The translations under genes were made by a program, and so were the position numbers. Source: Planctomycetaceae bacterium (GTDB taxonomy: Bacteria; Planctomycetota; Planctomycetia; Pirellulales; Pirellulaceae). Taken from it: a DNA stretch of 6,968 nucleotides. The stretch's first letter is position 1. Each line of letters starts with the position of its first letter. Location: positions 1 through 6,968 of the forward strand of contig PADE01000218.1 of NCBI GenBank assembly GCA_002702965.1, given 5' to 3'. Positions 1-5,934 of the stretch are shown one piece after another. Below the pieces are notes generated by a model that did not search any database, was not told where the DNA came from, and saw only the letters and a program-made list of their open reading frames with translations.

Positions 1-583
1 ACACCAGAATGGCGAAAGCCGGCCGATGCGATACGTCGTCCACCGCATCGATGCGGGAGTAGGTCCGTTTGCCACCGTCACAGAGCAGCCGCGCGGCGAC
101 CTGCCCGCCGGCCGAAAAGCCGACCAGCCCGATCCGATCCTCGCGAAGACCCCAACGCTCCGCCTGCGAACGGACCAGCGCCATCATCCGCTGCGCATCC
201 TGAAGCGGTTTCACCCAACCGGGAATCTTCGTACCCGACGTCGTACGGTAACGGACCACGAAGGCAGACACACCGTGCCCGTTGAGCCACTCGGCGGCTT
301 CGGTTCCCTCCTTGTCGGGCACGACTTTACCAAATCCGCCGCCGGGGAGGATCACCACGGCACTGCCGTTGGGTTTCGGCGCCAGGTGCACCGAAAACGT
401 GGGGCGCGTGATCTTGACCACGCGCGTCACCGGGGGCACCTCCGACTTCCGAAACGGGAGGATCTGACCCAGCTCACGCGTCGTCTCGCCGGGCGCCAGG
501 CCCGGCCACACATCATGAGACTCTTCGGCAGCCACCCTAGAATGGATGATCACAAGCAGCGCGAATAGGAGGTGATAGCGCAT
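1..583 (-). CDS. Secreted alpha/beta hydrolase, esterase-like (C-terminus outside window)
   Basis: The first 194 residues of an exported serine hydrolase, cut by the window edge. Residues 1-19 form a signal peptide (MRYHLLFALLVIIHSRVAA), probably cleaved before E20. The mature start DVWPGLAPGE is typical of planctomycete hydrolases annotated as xylanase, acetyl-xylan esterase or BD-FAE-like esterase. Residues 75-84 (AVVILPGGGF) are a beta strand followed by the glycine-rich oxyanion-hole loop. G155-F-S157-A-G-G is the nucleophile elbow, with S157 the likely catalytic serine. The Asp and His of the triad lie beyond the window. The start ATG at 583 lies 14 bases after the stop of the upstream DUF1501 gene and has no strong ribosome binding site, so translation may depend on the upstream gene. 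The expected role is hydrolysis of ester groups, perhaps on plant or algal polysaccharide, outside the cytoplasm. The fold and nucleophile are read from the sequence; the substrate is inferred. Confidence 0.85.
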   Translation of the reverse strand, partial: MRYHLLFALLVIIHSRVAAEESHDVWPGLAPGETTRELGQILPFRKSEVPPVTRVVKITRPTFSVHLAPKPNGSAVVILPGGGFGKVVPDKEGTEAAEWLNGHGVSAFVVRYRTTSGTKIPGWVKPLQDAQRMMALVRSQAERWGLREDRIGLVGFSAGGQVAARLLCDGGKRTYSRIDAVDDVSHRPAFAILV

Positions 584-597
584 GGCCGGGGTCTCGC

Positions 598-2067
598 TTA
601 GCGGATGATTTCTCGAATAACGCGCGACTCCTCGACACCCGTGAGACGGAAGTCGAGGCCCTGGAACCGATACGTGAAGCGGCGGTGGTCGATTCCCAGA
701 AGGTGCAAGATCGTGGCGTGCAGATCGCGGACGTGCACCGGGTCTTCCACCGCGTTGTAACTAAATGGGTCGGTTGCTCCATAGGTCATTCCCGGTCGCA
801 TCCCACCGCCGGCCATCCACATCGTAAAACAGCGCGGATGGTGATCTCGCCCGCCGTCGGGGCTGTCCCATTTCCCCTGACCCGCCACGCCGCGCCCAAA
901 TTCTCCTCCCCACAGCACCAGCGTCTCATCGAGCAAGCCACGCTGTTTGAGATCCTGCACCAGTGCGGCGCTCGCCTGGTCGGTATCGCGACAGCGAGCA
1001 ACGCACCAGGAACTGAGCCGGCTGTGATGGTCCCAGTCGGGGTGAAACAACTGCACAAATCGAACACCCCGTTCGATCAGCCGTCGGGCCAAAACACAGT
1101 TCGCGGCGTAGCTTCCGGGACGGCGCGAATCGGGTCCGTACTGCTCGAAGGTCGCTTCCGGCTCGTCGCTTAGGTCGGTCAACTCGGGGATGCTCGATTG
1201 CATTCTCCACGCCATCTCGTACTGTCGGATCCGCGTCTGAATCTCCGGGTCGCCCGTCTGTTCGAATCGCATTTGGTTGATTTCACGAATTCCGTCGAGC
1301 ATCCCCCGACGCAAATTCCGAGGCAGCCCCCGAGGGTCACGCAGGTACAGGACCGGGTCGTGGGCACTGCGCAGCTTGACTCCCTGGTAGCGGGACGGCA
1401 GAAATCCACTGCCCCAATAATGGTCGTACAACGGTTGATCGCTCGATCGTTTCATCTTGGAAAGCAGCACCAAGTAGTCGGGCAAGTTGCTGTTTTCGCT
1501 GCCCAGCCCGTAACTCGCCCAGGCGCCCAGGCTGGGCCGACCCGGGATCTGATGACCAGTCAGGAACTTGGTCATCGCCGGCGCATGATTGATCTGATCG
1601 GTGACCATGGACTTAACAAAACAGACGTCATCCGCGATCCGCGCATGATAGGGCAGCCACTCCCCAATCGTCGCTCCGCTCTCACCGTAGCGGCCGAATT
1701 GGGTCCGCGCAGGCATAATCAACTGTTTCTGACTCGCCGTCATGGTGGTCAATCGTTGGCCTTGGCGCACGCTGGCCGGCAGTTCCTGACCGGCCCACTT
1801 CGACAACCCCGGTTTATGGTCGAACAACTCGATTTGCGACGGCCCTCCAGATTGCGTGAGGAAGATCACGTTCTTGGCGCGAGGCTCGTGGTGCGGTAGG
1901 TCCGGACGTCCAATCGCGACCGGGGAATCCACCCCCACCGCCGATGTACGGTCCTCGAGCAGGCCCAGCGCAATCGTTCCCAGGCTGAGGCCGCTACACC
2001 TCCGCAGAAAATGCCGCCGGGCTATCGCCGTCCCGTCAGCCGTCCGGTCATCGAGCCGGTTACTCAT
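598..2067 (-). CDS. DUF1501 family protein, Tat-exported (alkaline-phosphatase/sulfatase-like fold)
   Basis: A complete 489-residue DUF1501 protein (PF07394), the usual planctomycete length. A twin-arginine export signal is visible as R17-R-H-F-L-R-R followed by a hydrophobic stretch to about residue 37, so it should be exported folded. Family landmarks in order: NVIFLTQSGGPSQIELFDHKP (66-86), N160-HAPAMTKFLTG (160-171), PSLGAWASYGLG (178-189), GVRFVQLFHPDWDHH (334-348), LVLWGGEFGR (383-392), GRDHHP (406-411), the GGG loop (420-422) and VHVRDLHATILHLLGIDH (444-461). The conserved Asp/His residues (D346, H347, D408, H409, D448, H450) fit a metal site like that of the alkaline phosphatase/sulfatase superfamily; that assignment is inferred. 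The start overlaps the stop of the PSCyt gene upstream (ATGAGTAA), with a GAGG site 9 bases before the ATG, which points to translational coupling. The two proteins probably work together, but their substrate is unknown. Confidence 0.93.
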   Translation of the reverse strand: MSNRLDDRTADGTAIARRHFLRRCSGLSLGTIALGLLEDRTSAVGVDSPVAIGRPDLPHHEPRAKNVIFLTQSGGPSQIELFDHKPGLSKWAGQELPASVRQGQRLTTMTASQKQLIMPARTQFGRYGESGATIGEWLPYHARIADDVCFVKSMVTDQINHAPAMTKFLTGHQIPGRPSLGAWASYGLGSENSNLPDYLVLLSKMKRSSDQPLYDHYWGSGFLPSRYQGVKLRSAHDPVLYLRDPRGLPRNLRRGMLDGIREINQMRFEQTGDPEIQTRIRQYEMAWRMQSSIPELTDLSDEPEATFEQYGPDSRRPGSYAANCVLARRLIERGVRFVQLFHPDWDHHSRLSSWCVARCRDTDQASAALVQDLKQRGLLDETLVLWGGEFGRGVAGQGKWDSPDGGRDHHPRCFTMWMAGGGMRPGMTYGATDPFSYNAVEDPVHVRDLHATILHLLGIDHRRFTYRFQGLDFRLTGVEESRVIREIIR

Positions 2068-5000
2068 GCGTGATCGCCTCGTCGAGATTGAAGAGCATAC
2101 TGGCCACCACCAGGTGCGCCGCGACTTCGATGACCTGTTCGGAGTGCCGCTGTTCGGGCTGTCCGAACTCCATCAACTGCTGCGCGCTGTCGACCGATTG
2201 CGCGTAGTAGCGGCGCGCCCGTGAGACTTCTCGTACCAGGACCTTCAGCTCTGAGTCGCTGGGGGACCGAGAGAGAATCGCATGAAACAGGAGCCTCAGG
2301 CGTTGCTCTGGCTCGGGGCGTTGTCCAATCACGGTGCGCGCAAGCGCACGCGATGCCTCCAGGATGCTGAGGTCATTCAACAGCGTCAACGCGTGCAGCG
2401 GTGTATTGGTCTGTCGAGGACGGACCTCGCAGACCCGGCGTTGGGCGCTGTCGAACAGGAACGTGGGTGCTGCGCTGCGCCTCCAAAACGCGTAGAGTGT
2501 GCGCCGATACTGAGCCGCTCCCTGGCTCGGCTGGTAACGAAAACGGCCCATGAACATCTCCGCCCACACCCCGTTCGGTTGATACGGCATGACCGGCGGT
2601 CCACCCACAGCCGGGTTCAGCAAGCCACTCGATCGCAGCGCAGAGTCGCGGATCATCCAGCTCGGCAGCCGGAACCGCGCGCCGCGACCCCATAACCGGT
2701 TCTCCGGATCCCGCTCCAACAATCCCGGCGTTACCCGACTGTCTTGCCGGTAGGTACGACTGGTCACCATCAGGCGCAACAGGTGTTTGAGGTTCCAGTC
2801 CTGTTCCATCAGCTCGACCGCCAACCAGTCGAGCAGGTCCGGGTGGGTCGGAAACTCGCCCTGCAAGCCAAAATCTTCCGGCGTGCGCACCAGGCCGGCG
2901 CCAAACAACATCTGCCACAGTTGATTGACCACGACCCGCGCCGTGAGCGGGTTCTCGGGGGACACGAGCCAGCGGGCCAGGTCGCTCCGTGAAGCCACCG
3001 CCTCAGCTGGTCGCCGCAAGATTGCAGCGGGCACTCCCCGACGCACTTCGACGCCGTGACTATTCCAGACGCCCCGCTGGAGGACAAACGTGCGTCGCGC
3101 TGTACCCCGTTCGGACAACACCATCACGCGCTGCGCTGCGACCGCCCGTTTGACCTCCGTCAGCTGCCGCTGCGCACGAGCCAGCTCGCGCTGCGCCTGT
3201 TGGTGCGCTGCGTGGTCACTGAGGAATTGGTCGAGTAGCCGACCGCGCAGACCCGTGGACACCTGTCCCGCATCGGTCACCTTTGCCCCGGACAACTCCT
3301 CCAGAGGCATCGCGGCCAACGAACGGACCGCGGGGCCCGCTTGATCGGTTACCGAGACCCGAAATCGCCCCACATTCGCGTCCCCAACCGTCGAGCGGTG
3401 CAGCATCGTGAACACGAGTTCCTGATCGTCATCGACCTGCAGCGGTGCGTCGAGCGCAAAGACGGCCACGTGTGATTGCCGCGGATCATGCGATGCGGTG
3501 GTCCAGCCATTACGGGGGTCATCATCGAGGGTACCTTGGACTTTGCCGTAGTTTCGCCCACCGACATCCTTCTCGGCGTCGGCCACCGCGCTGCTCAGTT
3601 CGATGTCGCGCAACTGGGAACGACCCTTTGTACGTAGTTGAAGTTTGACGTCGGTGAGGATGAATTCACCGCTCGCGCCGCGGGCGAGCTTACCGTCGGT
3701 GTGCGACTTGTGGGGAAACACTTCCAGCCGCAATCCGGTCACGCGCCGTACTCCCGGCGCTGCGGTCAACCGGTAGTCGTCCTGGCGTGGATCGGGTCCG
3801 CTGGCCTGCACGGTCCCATCCGCTTGCTGGGTCAGGGCCGTGCCCTCCACGGTTTCCAGTAACCGGGCCTGCAGCGCATGCCACGGCTGAAAGCCCCCGC
3901 GGACGGCGGCGACGACCTCTTCCAGCCAAACCTCGAACTCGGCCTCGGCCCGCAGGCGGGTTGCGTCCGCCAACGGCCGTCGGCCCGCGACGACCCCCTG
4001 CGCCTCCTCTACAGCCCGCGCGACGAAGGGTGATCGGTATGCGAGATAGGGTTTTGCGCCGCCGCCAGCCTTTCCGTCTTCGTCGATGCTGTTGAAAAAC
4101 GCAAACAGACGGTAGTACTCTCGTTGCGAGATGGGGTCGAACTTGTGAGCGTGACACTGCGCACATCCGAGAGTCAATCCGAGCCATACGGTACCCGTCG
4201 TGTTGACCCGATCGATGACGTAGTCGATCCGCGATTCTTCCGGATCTCGTCCACCTTCACCATTGGTCATGTGGTTCCGATGAAAACAGGTCGCGAGGAT
4301 TTGATCCGAAGTCGCATCGGGCAGCAGATCCCCCGCAAATTGTTCGATCGTGAATTGATCGAACGGCATGTTGCCTTGGAACGCTTGCACCACCCAATCC
4401 CGCCATGGCCAATTGCTGCGCGTCCCGTCGCCCTGGTACCCATCGGTGTCTGAATAGCGAGCCGCGTCGAGCCACCACATGGCCATCCGTTCCCCGTAAT
4501 GCGGAGATGCGAGCAATCGGTCCACTAGCGCAGGATAGGCGCGCGGCGAGTCGTCGGTGACGAACGCCTCGACTTCGTCTCGGGTCGGCGGCAGACCGGT
4601 CAGGTCGAACGACAACCGCCGGACCAACGTGTGCTTGGCGGCCCCCGCCGCAATCCTGAGACCTTCCCGCGACAGCCGTGCTCTCACATAGGCATCGATC
4701 GGGTGCGCGTTCGCGACGGGAGGACTCCGACGCGTCGGTCTCTCAAACGACCAGTGGCGGCCCCACGGCGCACCTTGCTCAATCCACCGCTGGAGGATCG
4801 CCATCTCAACTGGGCTGAGGCGCTTCCGCTGGGAATCGGGCGGAGGCATCCGCAGATCGGGATCGGCGCTGCGAATCCGGACCATCAGCTGACTGGCTGT
4901 GAGGTCGCGTGGGACGATCGCCGCGCGCCCATCGCGGTCCGCCGTGGCCGATTCCCGCAGGTCGAGACGCAGCTCCGCCTGGCGCTGCGTCGCGTCCGGT

Positions 5001-5140
5001 CCGTGGCATTTGAAGCAGCGGTCCGAGAGGATCGGGAGAACGTCCCGGCTGAAACTGACGGGCGCGTCAGCCCGAATCTCGGCGATCAGACCGCCGTAGC
5101 TGAGCAGCAGCGACAGGCTCCAGCGCGAATACCGAAACAT
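2060..5140 (-). CDS. PSCyt1-PSCyt2(DUF1549)-PSD1(DUF1553) cytochrome c-type protein
   Basis: A 1026-residue secreted multidomain protein typical of Planctomycetota. Residues 1-25 form a signal peptide. PSCyt1 (PF07635) spans about 29-125 with a heme-binding C42-F-K-C45-H46 and a likely axial methionine at M98 (LRMPPP). PSCyt2/DUF1549 (PF07583) spans about 147-350, with DLTGLPPT (179-186), YGERMAMWWLDAARYSD (215-231) and a second heme-type motif C326-A-Q-C329-H330. A beta-rich segment (about 455-600) follows, then a charged helical, probably coiled-coil stretch (636-672). PSD1/DUF1553 (PF07587) spans about 717-975, with NPLTARVVVNQLW (730-742), FPTHPDLLDWLA (763-774) and RQTNTPLHALTLLND (909-923). 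The ATG at 5140 has a good GGAGAGGA site just upstream. It is likely the first gene of the operon continuing into DUF1501 and the esterase. The heme attachment sites are seen; redox or carbohydrate-binding function is inferred. Confidence 0.94.
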   Translation of the reverse strand: MFRYSRWSLSLLLSYGGLIAEIRADAPVSFSRDVLPILSDRCFKCHGPDATQRQAELRLDLRESATADRDGRAAIVPRDLTASQLMVRIRSADPDLRMPPPDSQRKRLSPVEMAILQRWIEQGAPWGRHWSFERPTRRSPPVANAHPIDAYVRARLSREGLRIAAGAAKHTLVRRLSFDLTGLPPTRDEVEAFVTDDSPRAYPALVDRLLASPHYGERMAMWWLDAARYSDTDGYQGDGTRSNWPWRDWVVQAFQGNMPFDQFTIEQFAGDLLPDATSDQILATCFHRNHMTNGEGGRDPEESRIDYVIDRVNTTGTVWLGLTLGCAQCHAHKFDPISQREYYRLFAFFNSIDEDGKAGGGAKPYLAYRSPFVARAVEEAQGVVAGRRPLADATRLRAEAEFEVWLEEVVAAVRGGFQPWHALQARLLETVEGTALTQQADGTVQASGPDPRQDDYRLTAAPGVRRVTGLRLEVFPHKSHTDGKLARGASGEFILTDVKLQLRTKGRSQLRDIELSSAVADAEKDVGGRNYGKVQGTLDDDPRNGWTTASHDPRQSHVAVFALDAPLQVDDDQELVFTMLHRSTVGDANVGRFRVSVTDQAGPAVRSLAAMPLEELSGAKVTDAGQVSTGLRGRLLDQFLSDHAAHQQAQRELARAQRQLTEVKRAVAAQRVMVLSERGTARRTFVLQRGVWNSHGVEVRRGVPAAILRRPAEAVASRSDLARWLVSPENPLTARVVVNQLWQMLFGAGLVRTPEDFGLQGEFPTHPDLLDWLAVELMEQDWNLKHLLRLMVTSRTYRQDSRVTPGLLERDPENRLWGRGARFRLPSWMIRDSALRSSGLLNPAVGGPPVMPYQPNGVWAEMFMGRFRYQPSQGAAQYRRTLYAFWRRSAAPTFLFDSAQRRVCEVRPRQTNTPLHALTLLNDLSILEASRALARTVIGQRPEPEQRLRLLFHAILSRSPSDSELKVLVREVSRARRYYAQSVDSAQQLMEFGQPEQRHSEQVIEVAAHLVVASMLFNLDEAITHE
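2077..2080 (-). promoter_or_regulatory. Ribosome binding site of the DUF1501 gene, inside the PSCyt gene
   Basis: GAGG on the minus strand, 9 bases before the ATG at 2067. It lies within the last codons of the upstream gene and supports the overlapping start. Confidence 0.55.
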
Positions 5141-5143
5141 CGG

Positions 5144-5151
5144 TCCTCTCC
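5144..5151 (-). promoter_or_regulatory. Ribosome binding site of the PSCyt gene
   Basis: GGAGAGGA on the minus strand, with its GGAG core 7 bases before the ATG at 5140. It decides the start of the 1026-residue protein and lies only 11 bases from the base of the hairpin at 5163-5216. Confidence 0.7.
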
Positions 5152-5162
5152 GGGAATAGCCG

Positions 5163-5216
5163 CACAGGCTGGCGGTGTATTCGCCGCCCTAGTCGGCGAA
5201 CCGATCACAGCCTGTG
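5163..5216. repeat. Two-stem interrupted hairpin upstream of the PSCyt gene
   Basis: A nested inverted repeat. The outer arms are CACAGGCTG (5163-5171) and CAGCCTGTG, read as 5208-5216, a perfect 9-base match. The inner arms are TTCGCCG (5180-5186) and CGGCGAA (5194-5200) around a 7-base loop, CCCTAGT. Between them is an internal loop of 8 and 7 bases in which CGG (5173-5175) could also pair with CCG (5201-5203). If transcribed with the downstream gene, it would lie in the 5' leader with its base 22 bases from the start codon. No T-run follows on either strand, so it is not a classical intrinsic terminator. It may be a leader structure, an operator or a dispersed palindromic element. Confidence 0.6.
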
Positions 5217-5222
5217 TTGGCG

Positions 5223-5273
5223 GGATAACTCAACGATCACCCGAGCCAGCGGGCAGCCACCAGGATAGCTCAA
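5223..5273. repeat. Pair of 11-base direct repeats spaced 40 bases apart
   Basis: GGATAACTCAA (5223-5233) and GGATAGCTCAA (5263-5273) differ at one base and are 40 bases apart start to start. On the minus strand they read TTGAGTTATCC and TTGAGCTATCC and lie upstream of the PSCyt operon. They might be paired regulator sites or contain promoter -35-like TTGAG elements, but no convincing -10 box is visible. Confidence 0.35.
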
Positions 5274-5294
5274 TCCGCGGTCCGCGTCTCGGAC

Positions 5295-5338
5295 AGGTCG
5301 GGCCGCTACCCAATGGGGCCGACGGAGCGGTCCGACCT
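5295..5338. repeat. 13-base inverted repeat (hairpin) downstream of the S4 gene
   Basis: AGGTCGGGCCGCT (5295-5307) and AGCGGTCCGACCT (5326-5338) are inverted copies with one mismatch, separated by 18 bases. The loop contains a smaller CCC-AAT-GGG stem (5309-5317). It starts 50 bases beyond the stop of the S4 gene, read on the minus strand. The GC-rich stem could act as a terminator or transcript-end stabiliser, but it has no following T-run. Confidence 0.5.
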
Positions 5339-5388
5339 ACCCATTGACCGCCCGGCGGGTTCCTCGCGGCGGAACGAGCGATCGCCGC

Positions 5389-5616
5389 TCAGCCCGACTC
5401 CCCAGGCGGGCCGTCGAACTGGACCACAAACGACCGCTCGCCCAACACCACCACATCGTTCGGCGAGAGCTTTCGCCTACGGCGTGTCTCCCGCTGGTCA
5501 TTGACCCGCACCCGCCCCGCTTGAATCACGCGTTTGGCCTCGCCACCGGTCCCCACCGCGCCCACCCATTTGAGGAATTGGTCGAGCTGAATGGTCTCGT
5601 CTTGGGCTCCATTCAT
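5389..5616 (-). CDS. S4-domain RNA-binding protein, YbcJ/YaaA (RlbA)-like
   Basis: A 75-residue protein made almost wholly of one S4 RNA-binding domain. Residues 9-32 (QLDQFLKWVGAVGTGGEAKR onward) give the helix-turn-helix half, with the TGGEAK turn typical of this family. VRVNDQRETRRRRKL (about 36-50) matches the basic V-x-V-N/D-x-x-x-E-x-R-R-x-R-K-L signature of E. coli YbcJ and Bacillus YaaA, which bind RNA and are linked to ribosomes. I chose the ATG at 5616 because GAGGTG lies 6 bases upstream and the S4 homology starts just after it. A GTG 57 bases further upstream would add a low-complexity Ala/Pro extension without family similarity. It is a cytoplasmic housekeeping-type protein, unrelated in function to its exported neighbours. 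It lies on the same strand as the PSCyt operon but 248 bases away, so co-transcription is uncertain. Confidence 0.85.
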   Translation of the reverse strand: MNGAQDETIQLDQFLKWVGAVGTGGEAKRVIQAGRVRVNDQRETRRRRKLSPNDVVVLGERSFVVQFDGPPGESG

Positions 5617-5622
5617 ATGCCA

Positions 5623-5628
5623 CACCTC
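5623..5628 (-). promoter_or_regulatory. Ribosome binding site of the S4 gene
   Basis: GAGGTG on the minus strand, 6 bases before the ATG at 5616. It matches the anti-Shine-Dalgarno sequence well and favours this start over the upstream GTG. Confidence 0.65.
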
Positions 5629-5808
5629 GGGCGCCGTCGCGGTAGCGCTCGGCGGGCTGCACGCGTCACCCACCCACGCAGCTCATCCCTCTTTCCGACA
5701 TCGTCCACGATCGGTCCGACCCTGGCAACGCCCCGCCGCAGGGTGCGCCGCGGCCCTCTCCATCCAAACCGACGCGCGCTCGCTCGATCCCACCTCCGTT
5801 GGGGACTT

Positions 5809-5835
5809 TTTTGCCGGCCGCGACTAGCGGCAAAA
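5809..5835. repeat. Perfect 8-base inverted repeat with T-tract and A-tract arms
   Basis: TTTTGCCG (5809-5816) and CGGCAAAA (5828-5835) are perfect inverted copies around an 11-base loop. An alternative stem GCCGC (5817-5821) with GCGGC (5827-5831) overlaps the right arm, so two folds compete. A run of six T (5807-5812) precedes the stem and A follows it. This is the reverse of the intrinsic-terminator layout on either strand. It may be an operator for the divergent genes. Confidence 0.45.
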
Positions 5836-5864
5836 CACCAACGTCACCAGAATAGACACAACAG

Positions 5865-5880
5865 CGAGTAATGCTACTCG
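5865..5880. repeat. Perfect 6-base inverted repeat in the leader of the second DUF1501 gene
   Basis: CGAGTA (5865-5870) and TACTCG (5875-5880) around ATGC. It lies 54 bases before the chosen start at 5935 and directly abuts the alternative in-frame ATG at 5881, where it would hide any ribosome binding site. It is a candidate operator half-site pair or a small hairpin, and its length is close to what chance allows. Confidence 0.35.
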
Positions 5881-5934
5881 ATGAGAGTCCCCGCCCGCTC
5901 GGGCCTGTCTCACGCCCGCAGGGAATCGTTGGAC

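Larger units (their letters stand above)
5617..5934. other. Divergent intergenic region between S4 and second DUF1501 genes
   Basis: No convincing gene is present in these 318 bases. It should carry promoters for the leftward S4 gene and the rightward DUF1501 gene, but I cannot place a -35/-10 pair with confidence. The section from about 5650 to 5800 is GC-rich without clear structure. The section from 5807 to 5880 is relatively AT-richer and holds two inverted repeats, described separately. The open frames crossing it have Gly/Cys/Arg-rich or Pro/Arg-rich translations without recognisable domains. Confidence 0.6.

Noticed and set aside
26..568. 180-residue open frame on the plus strand at the left edge
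   Set aside because: It is the antisense shadow of the esterase, whose signal peptide, oxyanion loop and GFSAGG elbow are convincing on the minus strand.
1198..1899. 233-residue open frame on the plus strand, opposite the DUF1501 gene
   Set aside because: It lies wholly antisense to a clearly recognisable gene, its translation has no domain or signal peptide, and long antisense frames are common in high-GC DNA.
5295..5338. Intrinsic terminator for the S4 gene
   Set aside because: The stem is good but no T-run follows on the minus strand, so I list it only as an inverted repeat.
4631..5347. 238-residue open frame on the plus strand, opposite the PSCyt start
   Set aside because: It is mostly antisense to the cytochrome-like N-terminus and its translation is Arg/Pro-rich without recognisable family features.
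5141..5388. tRNA or other standard RNA gene in the structured gap
   Set aside because: The stems do not form a cloverleaf and there is no T-loop GTTCRANNC motif or CCA end.
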